Assembly (NCBI RefSeq): GCF_019966545.1
Contig: NZ_JAIMIC010000006.1
Span: forward strand, 310,001-374,000
Reading direction: 5' to 3'
DNA length: 64,000 nt
Source: Heliomarina baculiformis
GTDB lineage: Bacteria; Pseudomonadota; Alphaproteobacteria; Rhodobacterales; Rhodobacteraceae
Shown: positions 54,106 to 63,435 of the stretch, in pieces
Position numbering within the stretch: position 1 is the first letter of the stretch
Layout: each line of letters begins with the position of its first letter
The notes under the pieces: model-generated
Seen by the model: the letters and a program-made list of their open reading frames with translations, nothing else
What the model was told of the DNA's origin: nothing
Database searches by the model: none
Program-made: the position numbers and the translations under genes

Positions 54106-56079
54106 TCATTCCGCGGCCATCGACCGGGTCTTGACCGGCACCACCGACGCTTCGCGGATCTCGAGCGTGGCCCGGATCGCCCCCTTGCGCCCGTCCTCAT
54201 AGGTCACCTCGGTCTCGGTGCTGATCTTGTCCGACCCGTCGTAAAGCGCGGCGATGATATCGGCGAATTTCTCCTCGATGACGCGGCGACGCACCTTTCG
54301 GGTCCGGGTCAGCTCGCCGTCATCCGCATCCAGCTCCTTGTGCAGCACCACAAAGCGATGCACCTGGCAGCCCGCCAGCATCGGGTCTTCCGCGACCGAG
54401 CGGTTGACCTCCTCCACATGGCCCTGGATCGTATCCATCACCTGCGGATGGCGCGCCAGTTCCTGGTAGGACCCGTAGCCGATATTATTGCGCTCGGCCC
54501 AGTTCCCCACCGCGCTCAGATCGATATTGATGAAGGCTGTGCATTCCTCGCGCCCATTGCCAAACACGACGGCCTCAAGGATGTTCGGATAGAACTTCAG
54601 CTTGTTTTCAACATATTTCGGCGCGAACAGGCTGCCGTCGGCCATCTTGCCCACGTCCTTGGCCCGGTCGATGATCCGCAGATGCCCGGTATCCTCCTCG
54701 ATGAACCCGGCATCGCCGGTGGCCACCCAGCCCTCGGCATCCTTGGTTCCCGCCGTGCTCTCGGCGTTCTTGTAATACTCCACGAACACCCCGGGCGAGC
54801 GGTAGAAAACCTCGCCCTTCTCGTCCATCTTCAGCTCGACCCCCGGGCAGGGAACCCCCACCGTGTCCGAGCGCACCTCGCCATCGGGCTGCGCGGTGAT
54901 GAACACCGTCGCCTCGGTCTGGCCATATAGCTGCTTCAGGTTGATCCCCAGCGAGCGGTAAAAGTCGAAAATCTCCGGCCCGATCGCCTCCCCGGCGGTA
55001 TAGCCGATGCGCACCCGGCTGAACCCCATGGTGTTCTTCAGCGGACCATAAATCAGAAGATCGCCCAGCCAGTACTTGAACCGGTCCATGCCGCTCACCG
55101 GCTTGCCGTCAAGGATCGCCGGACCGACCTTGCGCGCATGCGCCATGCAGCGGTCGAAAAGGCGCTTCTTGAACTTGGTCGCATCCTCCATGCGGATCAT
55201 CACCGTGGTCAGCAGGTTCTCGAAGACCCGCGGCGGCGCAAAGAAATAGGTCGGCCCGATCTCGCGCAGATCCTGCATCATCGTCTCGGCATTCTCCGGG
55301 CAGTTCACGCAGAAGCCGGTCCAGTAACTCTGCCCCACCGAGAATATGAAATCCCCGACCCATGCCATCGGCAGATAGGCCAGCACATCGTCGCTCCGCA
55401 CAAGACTGTCGAATTCGACCGAGGCGCGCGCGCTTTCGATCACGTTTCGGTTGCTCAGCACCACACCCTTGGGCTTTCCGGTCGTCCCCGAGGTGTAAAG
55501 CATCACGCAGCGGCTGTCGTAATCCAGCTTTTCCTCGCGCGCCCGCAGGTCGGCCTCAAAGGTCGCCCGGTTCTCGCGGCCCTCCTCCTGCACCGACCGA
55601 TAGGCGTGCAGATTGGTATGGTCGTATTTCCGCAAGCCCCGCGGGTCGAGATAGATCATATGCTCGAACTGGGTCAGCTGGTCCTGGATCTCGATGATCT
55701 TGTCGACCTGCTCCTGATCGCCGACCACCGCGAAGCGCGCGCCGCAGTGATCCATCACATAGGCCATCTCTTCGGCGACCGAATCCTGGTAAAGCGGCAC
55801 CGGCACCGCGCCCACCATCTGGGCCGCCACCATCGACCAGTATAGATACGGCCGGTTGCGCCCGATGATCGCGATGAAATCGCCTTCTTTCACACCGAGT
55901 TTCAGGAACCCCAGCGCCAGCGCTTCGATTTCCTCTTCGGTCTGAGACCAGTTCCACGTCTGCCAGATTCCGAATTCCTTCTCGCGATAGGCCGGGGCCT
56001 GTCCGAATTCGGAAGCATTGCGGTGAAGAAGCGCCGGCACGGACAACAGCCCACCGACACCTGCTTGCGTCTGCGACAA
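54106..56079 (-). CDS. Long-chain acyl-CoA synthetase-like AMP-forming ligase
   Basis: This 657-residue enzyme has the AMP-binding signature YTSGTTGKPKGVVLSN, the LKQLYGQTEATVFIT box, the GWVATGDAGFIEEDTGHLRIIDRAKD motif and the ADDGELTRTRKVRRRVI tail. The size and the N-terminal PALLHRNASEFGQAPAYREK fit the FadD15/long-chain group. It makes acyl-CoA from a carboxylic acid with ATP. The start is a TTG at 56079 with a GGGAGGAAAT site; the frame is open to 56199 but that part is not conserved-looking. First gene of the leftward operon, divergent from the hybrid kinase. Confidence 0.88.
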   Translation of the reverse strand: MSQTQAGVGGLLSVPALLHRNASEFGQAPAYREKEFGIWQTWNWSQTEEEIEALALGFLKLGVKEGDFIAIIGRNRPYLYWSMVAAQMVGAVPVPLYQDSVAEEMAYVMDHCGARFAVVGDQEQVDKIIEIQDQLTQFEHMIYLDPRGLRKYDHTNLHAYRSVQEEGRENRATFEADLRAREEKLDYDSRCVMLYTSGTTGKPKGVVLSNRNVIESARASVEFDSLVRSDDVLAYLPMAWVGDFIFSVGQSYWTGFCVNCPENAETMMQDLREIGPTYFFAPPRVFENLLTTVMIRMEDATKFKKRLFDRCMAHARKVGPAILDGKPVSGMDRFKYWLGDLLIYGPLKNTMGFSRVRIGYTAGEAIGPEIFDFYRSLGINLKQLYGQTEATVFITAQPDGEVRSDTVGVPCPGVELKMDEKGEVFYRSPGVFVEYYKNAESTAGTKDAEGWVATGDAGFIEEDTGHLRIIDRAKDVGKMADGSLFAPKYVENKLKFYPNILEAVVFGNGREECTAFINIDLSAVGNWAERNNIGYGSYQELARHPQVMDTIQGHVEEVNRSVAEDPMLAGCQVHRFVVLHKELDADDGELTRTRKVRRRVIEEKFADIIAALYDGSDKISTETEVTYEDGRKGAIRATLEIREASVVPVKTRSMAAE

Positions 56080-56334
56080 GATATTTCCTCCCTCACCGGT
56101 CTTGTTGGTACCGGTCTCCGTCCCGCCACGCCCGGGTCTCCTCCCCCGGATGCGGCGAAAGTCACCCTTACCCCCAAGTTTTACCTGAAATTTACCCAAT
56201 CCTTACGAATTGTAACAAGCCCCGGCTAATTCATCGCTCTTCTGGGCGGCATTTCCGCCCTCTCGCGCTTGCCCCTGCGTCCTGCCTCTTTGCCCCGGTC
56301 GATCCCGGTGCTAGCCATGACCCAAGGGGAGATC

Positions 56335-58245
56335 ATGCCGACGCATCTGAGCGAGCAGACCAACAAATGGATGATGACCGCCGGGCTGAACCTGATCGCC
56401 CAGGCGCTCTCGATCTATGACAGCGACCTGCGGCTGGCGATCTGCAATCAGCCCTTCCGAACCATGTTCAACCTGCCGGACCATCTCGTCACCCCCGGCG
56501 CGCGTTTCGAGGATACGATCCGCCATCAGGTGGTCTCGGGCGAATACGGCCCCGTCGATGACATCGAAGAAGCGGTCCGCCGCCGGGTCGAACAGGCCCG
56601 CGCCTTTACCCCGCATTACATGGAACGCACCCGCGCCAACGGGCGCACCATCTCGGTCGAAGGCTCGCCCCTGCCGCAGGGCGGCTGGATCACCGTCTAT
56701 ACCGACATCACCCGGACCAAGCAGATCGAAACCCTGCTGCGCACCCGGTCCGAGGCGCTCTCGGGCCAGCTTCTCGCCCATGCCGAAGAACTTTCCGCCA
56801 CCAACCGCGAACTCGCCGCGACCAATACCGCGCTTGAGGAAACCAAGCGCCAGCTGACCGAGATCGAGGCCCGCACCCGCACGACGATGGAGATGATGCC
56901 CGCGCATATCGCCCATGTCGATCCCGAGGGGTTCTATACCTATTCCAACCGGCGGCTCAGTTCGGTCATTCCGGGCTGCCCCTCGGACATCATCGGCCAG
57001 CATATCGCCGCAGTGGTCGGACCTGCGAACTATCAGCGAATCGGCCCCAAGCTCGATATCGCCTATGGCGGTGAGAACCTGACCTTCGAATTCACTGAAA
57101 ATCGCGATTCCCGACGCATCCGTGTGGCGCTCACAGCCGATACGACCGGCGGGCTGTTCATCCTCTCGATGGACGTGACCGAGGAAACACAGGCCCGAGC
57201 CGCCCTGCAACAGACCCGCCGCCGCGCCATCGCGGCACAGGTCACCAGCGGGCTGGCGCATGACTTTTCGAACCTTCTGACGATCATCCTCGGCATGCAG
57301 GAAAAGCTCGCCCGCATGGACCTGCCCGATCAGGCCGCCGAGCTGATTGCCGCCACCCGCACGGCGGCCAATCGCGGCGGCCAGCTTTTGAACCGCATCG
57401 CCGACATGACCGTGTCGCGCACCTTGCGCCCGCAGGCCACCGATCTTGGCGCGCTACTGCAGGAGTTGCGCGTGCTGGCAACGCCCAGCCTGCCCGGTCC
57501 GGTCTCGCTCACGATCCTAGATCACAGCCCCGACGCGCTGATGATGCTCGATCCCGGCATGTTGCAGGATGCGCTGCTGAACCTGATCCTGAACGCCCGC
57601 GACGCCTGTGGCAACACGGGCAGGATCACGCTCTCCGCCCATGTGGTCGGACGGACTTGGCTTGAGATCAAGATCAGCGACACCGGCCCCGGCTTTGCCC
57701 CCGAAGCGCTGGAAAAGGCGGTCGAACCCTTCTTTACCACCAAGGGCGGCGAAGGCTCGGGGCTGGGGCTGCCGATGGTCTATGACATGGTGAAACTGGC
57801 GGGCGGGGACCTGACCTTGAACAACACCGATGACGGGGCCGAAGTGACCATGCGCCTGCCCTATCACGCCGCGCCCTCGGGCACCGGCGGGCTGGCGTTG
57901 CTGGTCGAGGATGGCGAGGATCTGAGGCCCCTGTTCCGCGACATGCTGATGGGTCTGGGGTTCTCGGTGATCGAGGCCACCTCGGCAGACGAGGCCGCCG
58001 CCCTTGCCGCCGATCTGCCCGATATCGTGCTGATGCTCTCTGATATACAACTTCAGGGATCGGGCACCGGTATCGACCTGCTCGACCGGGTGCAGGGCAC
58101 AGGCCTGCCCACCGTGCTGATGACTTCGCTCCCGCCCGACGATCCGCTGCACGAAGCCGCAAGGCTGCGCGCGCCCGTGCTGCGCAAACCCTTTGACGCG
58201 GACCAGCTGGCCGCCCTTGTCCTGCCGAAAGCCGACCGAAAATGA
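56335..58245 (+). CDS. Hybrid histidine kinase with two PAS domains and a receiver
   Basis: This 636-residue soluble kinase has PAS 1 (about 15-125, PAS_7 style: LIAQALSIYDSDLRLAICN), a coiled-coil linker (LLAHAEELSATNRELAATN, about 145-185) and PAS 2 (about 185-290). The phospho-acceptor helix is SGLAHDFSNLLTIILGM. The ATPase has NLILNARDA and DTGPGFAPEALEKAVEPFFTTK, and a C-terminal receiver follows (LLVEDGEDLRPL, ISDIQ-like Asp in MLSDIQLQGSGTGIDLL, and the KPF lysine). ATG at 56335 has AAGGGGAG. It is translated together with the response regulator (ATGA overlap). Confidence 0.92.
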   Translation: MPTHLSEQTNKWMMTAGLNLIAQALSIYDSDLRLAICNQPFRTMFNLPDHLVTPGARFEDTIRHQVVSGEYGPVDDIEEAVRRRVEQARAFTPHYMERTRANGRTISVEGSPLPQGGWITVYTDITRTKQIETLLRTRSEALSGQLLAHAEELSATNRELAATNTALEETKRQLTEIEARTRTTMEMMPAHIAHVDPEGFYTYSNRRLSSVIPGCPSDIIGQHIAAVVGPANYQRIGPKLDIAYGGENLTFEFTENRDSRRIRVALTADTTGGLFILSMDVTEETQARAALQQTRRRAIAAQVTSGLAHDFSNLLTIILGMQEKLARMDLPDQAAELIAATRTAANRGGQLLNRIADMTVSRTLRPQATDLGALLQELRVLATPSLPGPVSLTILDHSPDALMMLDPGMLQDALLNLILNARDACGNTGRITLSAHVVGRTWLEIKISDTGPGFAPEALEKAVEPFFTTKGGEGSGLGLPMVYDMVKLAGGDLTLNNTDDGAEVTMRLPYHAAPSGTGGLALLVEDGEDLRPLFRDMLMGLGFSVIEATSADEAAALAADLPDIVLMLSDIQLQGSGTGIDLLDRVQGTGLPTVLMTSLPPDDPLHEAARLRAPVLRKPFDADQLAALVLPKADRK

Positions 58246-58958
58246 CCACGCCTTCCGACACCGCCCCGCTTGTCACAATCCTCGATGACGAGGCCGAGAT
58301 CCGCCAGATGCTGACCGAGGTTCTGGAAGAGGCCGGTTTCCGCACCCAGAGCTTTGCGCGCGCCCGCGCCTTTGAAGCGGCGCTGAAACATGTCACCCCT
58401 GATGTCTGCCTTGTGGACCTGTCGCTGCCCGACAGCGACGGGCTGGCGCTGGTTCATCGGCTGGCGCTGGAACGCGGCGCGGCGGTGATCATCATCTCGG
58501 GCCGGGCGCAGGTACAGGACCGGGTGACCGGGCTGGAGCTTGGCGCCGACGATTATATCACCAAGCCCTTCGAGCCTGCCGAAGTCATTGCCCGCATCCG
58601 CGCCCGCATCCGCACCGCGCGTCCTGCCGCGCCCACTGGCAATACCGCCGGGTTCAACGGCTGGACCGCGCATTTCGACAGCTACGTTCTCGAGGACGAG
58701 ACCGGCGCGGAAACCCCGTTTTCCCATGCCGAGGCCGAGGTGCTGCGCATGTTCCTCGAAAGCCCGAAACGGCTGATCTCACGGGCGCAGATGCAGGAAA
58801 GCCTTGGCGGCGCGGCGGGCGAGAGTTTCGACCGGGCGATGGACGTCCGCATCTCGCGCCTGCGCACCAAGCTGCGCGAAGACCCCAAGAACCCGCGACT
58901 GATCAAGACGATCTACGGCGCGGGGTATATCTTTCTCGGGGATGTGCACTGGCGGTGA
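58242..58958 (+). CDS. OmpR family response regulator
   Basis: The 238-residue regulator has a receiver domain (ILDDEAEIRQML acidic pair near residue 15; CLVDLSLPDSDGLALV phospho-Asp at about 59; conserved Lys in DYITKPF) and a winged-helix Trans_reg_C domain (SHAEAEVLRMFL...DVRISRLRTKLREDPKNPRLIKTIYGAGYIF). Its ATG overlaps the kinase TGA, so it is the partner of the hybrid kinase. The two diverge from the acyl-CoA ligase/liv operon, the likely target. Confidence 0.93.
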   Translation: MTTPSDTAPLVTILDDEAEIRQMLTEVLEEAGFRTQSFARARAFEAALKHVTPDVCLVDLSLPDSDGLALVHRLALERGAAVIIISGRAQVQDRVTGLELGADDYITKPFEPAEVIARIRARIRTARPAAPTGNTAGFNGWTAHFDSYVLEDETGAETPFSHAEAEVLRMFLESPKRLISRAQMQESLGGAAGESFDRAMDVRISRLRTKLREDPKNPRLIKTIYGAGYIFLGDVHWR

Positions 58959-59110
58959 CATAACCGGCGGCAGCGTCTGGGGCGGCTGACGGATTTTGGA
59001 TATTTTAAGACCCAAAGAAGAGGGATGGTTGCGCACCATCGATGCCGCAGCGCGGCGGTGTACAGGTTGTGCACATGTGCTGTACTGCTCGTGCTTCCCT
59101 TTGACCGGGT

Positions 59111-60307
59111 CTATTGCTGCGCCGCCGCATTTGCGAGCACCTTCAGCCCGGCGACAAGATCGCTCTCGGCGGTATCCTCGGCAAAGTCGTGGCTGATGCC
59201 GTTGATCGAGGGGACGAAGAGCATTGCGACGGGCATCAGTCTGGACACATTGGTGGCATCGTGCAGCGCGCTTGAGGGCATGTCGCGCCAGTTCCCGGGG
59301 GCCACGGTTTCCGCTCCTTTCGACAGGGCCGCGCGCAGTGTTTCATCCATCTTTACCGGTTCAAGCCCAAGCATGGGGCCATAGGACAGCGTCATCCCGC
59401 GTTCTTTCGCTATTTCCTCGGCGGTGTCGCGGATGATCTGTTCCATTCGGCCGAGCCGGTCGATTTCCCCATCGCGCCATTGCATCGAAAATGTGACCTT
59501 GCCCGGGACGATGGACGAGGCATTCGGGTGCAGGCTCACATGGCCGATGGTCCAGACAGTCGACGGGGTGACCACGTTGCGGAAGCGGTCGTTGATCGCG
59601 GTGCTGAACGCGGAAAGCGCCTGAAAGGCATCCTTGCGCAATTGCATGGGGGTGGTGCCCGCGTGGTTCTGCTGGCCTTCCATGGTGATGCGCATATCAC
59701 GGATGCCGACGATATCGGTCACCACGCCGATCTGTTCGCCGCTGGTATCGAGTGTCGGGCCCTGCTCGATATGCATCTCGACGAAGCCGGTGAAGCGGGA
59801 CGGATCGACGAAATCGCCCGCCAGATCGGCGAAGGCGGCGCGGGCCTCGGCGAAGTTCAGGCCGCCGTGATCGACGAGCGTATCGGCCTTGTCCAGCGCG
59901 AGGTTGCCGGACCAGATGGCGCTGCCGGTGGTGACGCCGAACCGGCCTTCCTCATCCTCGAAGCTGACGACGGAGATCGGTGGTCCGCCTGCCTCGAGAC
60001 TGGCGCGGGCGACTTCGAGTGCGGCGATCACGCCCAGCGCCCCGTCGAGCCATCCGCCTTCAGGCTGGCTGTCGGAATGCGACCCCATCAGAAGCGAGGG
60101 ACCATCCGTCAGGCCAAATAGATTGCCCACCGGGTCGAAATGCGGTGTCAGCCCGGCGGCGCGCATCTGCTCGGCCAGCCATTTCCGCGCCTCGATATCC
60201 GCCTCGGTATAAGCCGGGCGCACGACGCCTTTGCCAACGCCGGCGGCACCGATACTGCGCAGGTGGTGAAGGTCGGCGAGGAAGCGGTCGGCATTGACGG
60301 GGATCAT
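59111..60307 (-). CDS. Zn-dependent N-carbamoyl-amino-acid/allantoate amidohydrolase
   Basis: The 398-residue M20-family enzyme has metal-binding [18 protein letters not shown] (His and Asp of the first site), the catalytic Glu pair in [19 protein letters not shown] and the C-terminal [11 protein letters not shown] His. This is the pattern of beta-ureidopropionase, L-carbamoylase and allantoate amidohydrolase. It cleaves a carbamoyl or ureido group; the exact substrate is not clear. It stands alone at the end of the region, downstream of the formate dehydrogenase gene. Confidence 0.9.
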   Translation of the reverse strand: MIPVNADRFLADLHHLRSIGAAGVGKGVVRPAYTEADIEARKWLAEQMRAAGLTPHFDPVGNLFGLTDGPSLLMGSHSDSQPEGGWLDGALGVIAALEVARASLEAGGPPISVVSFEDEEGRFGVTTGSAIWSGNLALDKADTLVDHGGLNFAEARAAFADLAGDFVDPSRFTGFVEMHIEQGPTLDTSGEQIGVVTDIVGIRDMRITMEGQQNHAGTTPMQLRKDAFQALSAFSTAINDRFRNVVTPSTVWTIGHVSLHPNASSIVPGKVTFSMQWRDGEIDRLGRMEQIIRDTAEEIAKERGMTLSYGPMLGLEPVKMDETLRAALSKGAETVAPGNWRDMPSSALHDATNVSRLMPVAMLFVPSINGISHDFAEDTAESDLVAGLKVLANAAAQQ

Positions 60308-60444
60308 CGGAACTCCTTTGGGATGCGCCCCTCCCTGATAGGTTGGAAATGCGCATCTGTCGACCGCGCCGGGCCAACGCTACCACGAATGGTGCCCCGC
60401 CTGAGTGGCAGGGCGCAATCGTTACAAGCTGAATGATGCGGCGT

Positions 60445-63207
60445 TTACTCCGCCGCCATCGTCTCCGCCGGTTCGACCTTGACCGCCGAGAATTTGAACT
60501 CGGGAATCTTGCCGTATGGGTCGATGGCCGGGTTGGTCAGGATGTTAGCCGCCGCTTCGACATAGGCGAAGGGCAGGAACACCATGTCCTCGGAAACCGC
60601 GCGGTCGGCGCGGGCCATGACCTCGATACTGCCGCGCCGCGTGGTCAGGCGCAGCATGCCGCCCGGCGCGACGCCAAGACGGCGCAGGGTTTTCGGGTGC
60701 AGGGAACAGTTCGCCTCGGGTTCGACCGCGTCCAGAACCGAAGCGCGGCGGGTCATCGACCCGGTGTGCCAGTGTTCGAGCTGCCGCCCCGTGGTCAGGA
60801 TCATCGGGTATTCCGCATCCGGCGCCTCATCCGGCGCGATCACATTGGCGGGGGTGAACTTTGCCCGGCGGCCTGCGCGTGGGAACCCATCGCCAAATAC
60901 GATCGCCTGCCCCGGATCTTCGGGCGAGAGCGACGGGTAGGTCACCGCGTTTTCGCGCTCGAGCCGCTCCCAGGTGATATTGTCGAGGCTTTCCATGTTC
61001 AGCTTCATCTCGGCAAAGACCTCGGCGGGGCTGGTGTAGGTCCATCCCAGACCCAGACGTTTCGCCAGCTCGACCTCGATCCACCAGTCCTCACGTGCCT
61101 CGCCCGGCGGAGAGACGGCGGCGCGGCCCATCTGGACCTGCCGGTTCGTATTGGTCACGGTGCCGGTCTTTTCGGCAAAGGCGCTGGCAGGCAGGATCAC
61201 GTCCGCATAGTTCGCGGTTTCGGTGATGAAGATATCCTGTACCACGAGATGATCGAGCTTGGCCAGCGCGGCGCGGGCATGGTCCACATCCGGGTCGGAC
61301 ATGGCCGGGTTTTCGCCCAGAATATACATCGCCTTGATGTCGCCCTCATGGATCGCATCCATGATCTCGGTTACGGTCAGGCCCTTTTCACTGGAAAAGT
61401 CAGCCGAGCCCCAGACCTCGGTAAAGGCGCTGCGCACGCCATCGTTCGTCACATCCTTGTAATCGGGCATGAACATCGGGATCATCCCCGCATCCGAGGC
61501 GCCCTGCACGTTGTTCTGACCACGCAGCGGATGCAGCCCGGTGCCCGGGCGCCCGACCTGCCCGGTCATCAGCGCAAGCGAGATCAGGCAGCGGGAATTG
61601 TCGGTACCGTGGATATGCTGGCTTACCCCCATACCCCAGAAAATCATGCCGGCCCGCGCGCCCGCAAAAGTCCGCGCCACATCGCGCAGGACTTCTGGCT
61701 CAATGCCGCAGATTTCGCTCATCTTTTCGGGGGTGAACCCGCTCAGATGATTCTTTTCAGCCTCCCAGTTCTCGGTATAGGCCTCAATATACTGACGATC
61801 ATAAAGACCCTCTTCGACGATCACATGCATGATCGCGTTCAGCATCGACACATCCGCGCCGGGCCGGAATTGCAGCATATGCGAGGCAAACCGCTTGAGC
61901 GCCTGCCCACGCGGGTCCATCACGATCAGCTTGCCGCCGCGCTTGGTGAACTGCTTGAAATAGGTTGCCGCGACGGGGTGGTTCTCGATCGGGTTGGCCC
62001 CGATCACAATGGCCACATCAGCCTTCTCGATCTCGTTGAAGGTCGCCGTCACTGCCCCGCTGCCGACGTTCTCCATCAGCGCCGCAACCGAGGAAGCATG
62101 GCACAGCCGGGTGCAGTGGTCGACGTTGTTATGGCCAAAGCCCTGACGGATGATCTTCTGGAAAAGGTAGGCTTCCTCGTTGGTGCATTTGGCGCTGCCG
62201 AACCCGGCCACTTCGCGGCCACGATCGCGCAGACTATTGGCTGCGAAATCCAGCGCCTCGTCCCAGCTTGCCTCGCGGAAATGGGTCTGCCAGTTCGCCG
62301 GATCGACGTTCAGCCCCTTGGCGGGCGCATCTTCGCGCCGGATCAACGGTTTGGTCAGGCGGTGGTCGTGGTGGATATAATCGAAACCGAACCGACCCTT
62401 GACGCAGAGCCGGCCCTCGTTTGCGGGCCCGTCGATCCCGTCGACATATTTGACCCGGCCATCCTTGACCTTGAGCGAGACCTGGCAACCGACCCCGCAG
62501 AACGGGCAGACGCTGGCAACCTCGCTGTCGTAATCGGCGCTGTCGCCCTGCTGATCGGCATCCAGCACGGAGGCCTCCATCAGCGCACCGGTCGGGCAGG
62601 CCTGCACGCATTCGCCGCAGGCCACGCAGGTCGAGGCGCCCATAGGGTCGGCCATATCGAAGGTCGGAAAGGTATCATGCCCGCGGCCCGACATGCCGAT
62701 CACGTCATTGACCTGAACCTCGCGGCAGGCCCGCACACAAAGCCCGCACTGGATACAGGCATCAAGGTTGACCCGCATCGCCACGTGGCTGTCATCCAGC
62801 AGCGGAATGCGCTCTTTCTCCAGTTTGGGAAAGCGGCTCTCTGACACACCATTCGCCTCGGCCATGTCCCAGAGATGCGCAGAACGGTCATGCGCCTCCT
62901 CGCGCTCGGGCTGGTCGGCCAGCAGCATTTCAACCACCATCTTGCGCGCACTCGCCGCACGGGCGGAATCGGTGGTGACCACCATGCCCTCGGCAGGTTC
63001 GCGGATGCAGGACGCCGCCAGCGTACGCTCACCCTCGATCTCGACCATACAGGCACGGCAGTTGCCATCGGGGCGATAGCCCGGCGCCGGCTTGTGGCAG
63101 AGATGCGGAATCACAAGGCCGCGCCCGTTGGCGATTTCCCAGATCGTCAGACCCTGCTCGGCCTCGACCTCCTGACCGTCCAGCGTGAACCGCACCTTGT
63201 CCGACAT
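60445..63207 (-). CDS. fdsA: Formate dehydrogenase alpha subunit, molybdenum/tungsten and multi-cluster
   Basis: The 920-residue enzyme has a [2Fe-2S] domain (C37, C50, C53, C67), two ferredoxin-type [4Fe-4S] motifs (C151/154/157/161 and C194/197/200/204) and the molybdopterin oxidoreductase [4Fe-4S] site (C234, C237, C241, C268). The Mo ligand is C369 in HCTRLCHA; its codon is TGC, not TGA, so it is no selenoprotein. The C-terminal molydop-binding domain ends before AETMAAE. It oxidises formate, normally passing electrons to NAD through FdsB and FdsG, but neither gene nor fdhD is adjacent. ATG at 63207 has GGAGGATG. Confidence 0.93.
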   Translation of the reverse strand: MSDKVRFTLDGQEVEAEQGLTIWEIANGRGLVIPHLCHKPAPGYRPDGNCRACMVEIEGERTLAASCIREPAEGMVVTTDSARAASARKMVVEMLLADQPEREEAHDRSAHLWDMAEANGVSESRFPKLEKERIPLLDDSHVAMRVNLDACIQCGLCVRACREVQVNDVIGMSGRGHDTFPTFDMADPMGASTCVACGECVQACPTGALMEASVLDADQQGDSADYDSEVASVCPFCGVGCQVSLKVKDGRVKYVDGIDGPANEGRLCVKGRFGFDYIHHDHRLTKPLIRREDAPAKGLNVDPANWQTHFREASWDEALDFAANSLRDRGREVAGFGSAKCTNEEAYLFQKIIRQGFGHNNVDHCTRLCHASSVAALMENVGSGAVTATFNEIEKADVAIVIGANPIENHPVAATYFKQFTKRGGKLIVMDPRGQALKRFASHMLQFRPGADVSMLNAIMHVIVEEGLYDRQYIEAYTENWEAEKNHLSGFTPEKMSEICGIEPEVLRDVARTFAGARAGMIFWGMGVSQHIHGTDNSRCLISLALMTGQVGRPGTGLHPLRGQNNVQGASDAGMIPMFMPDYKDVTNDGVRSAFTEVWGSADFSSEKGLTVTEIMDAIHEGDIKAMYILGENPAMSDPDVDHARAALAKLDHLVVQDIFITETANYADVILPASAFAEKTGTVTNTNRQVQMGRAAVSPPGEAREDWWIEVELAKRLGLGWTYTSPAEVFAEMKLNMESLDNITWERLERENAVTYPSLSPEDPGQAIVFGDGFPRAGRRAKFTPANVIAPDEAPDAEYPMILTTGRQLEHWHTGSMTRRASVLDAVEPEANCSLHPKTLRRLGVAPGGMLRLTTRRGSIEVMARADRAVSEDMVFLPFAYVEAAANILTNPAIDPYGKIPEFKFSAVKVEPAETMAAE

Positions 63208-63435
63208 GATGGCATCCTCCGTATTCTGCCGAGTATAGAGCATGGAATGCACCCGCACAGAGGATCAATCCCGACATTGGTCTCTCGTTTTGCGTCCTCT
63301 GTTTCCCATCGGAACCCCGGTTTCTTGATGCAAACGCGACAAACCGGATGAAACCTGCCTCCCAGCACACGGCCAAGTCTTTCCACCCCGTCAACATGGG
63401 CCTATGACAGTGCGGTAAGATACAGGCTCAATAAC

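Noticed and set aside
60433-62844. Long open rightward frame (803 codons) opposite the formate dehydrogenase gene
   Set aside because: It is antisense to a clearly conserved enzyme and shows no domain; such frames arise from GC-rich codon bias.
60445-63207. Possible selenocysteine in the formate dehydrogenase
   Set aside because: The codon at the Mo-ligand position is TGC (Cys) and no in-frame TGA interrupts the gene.
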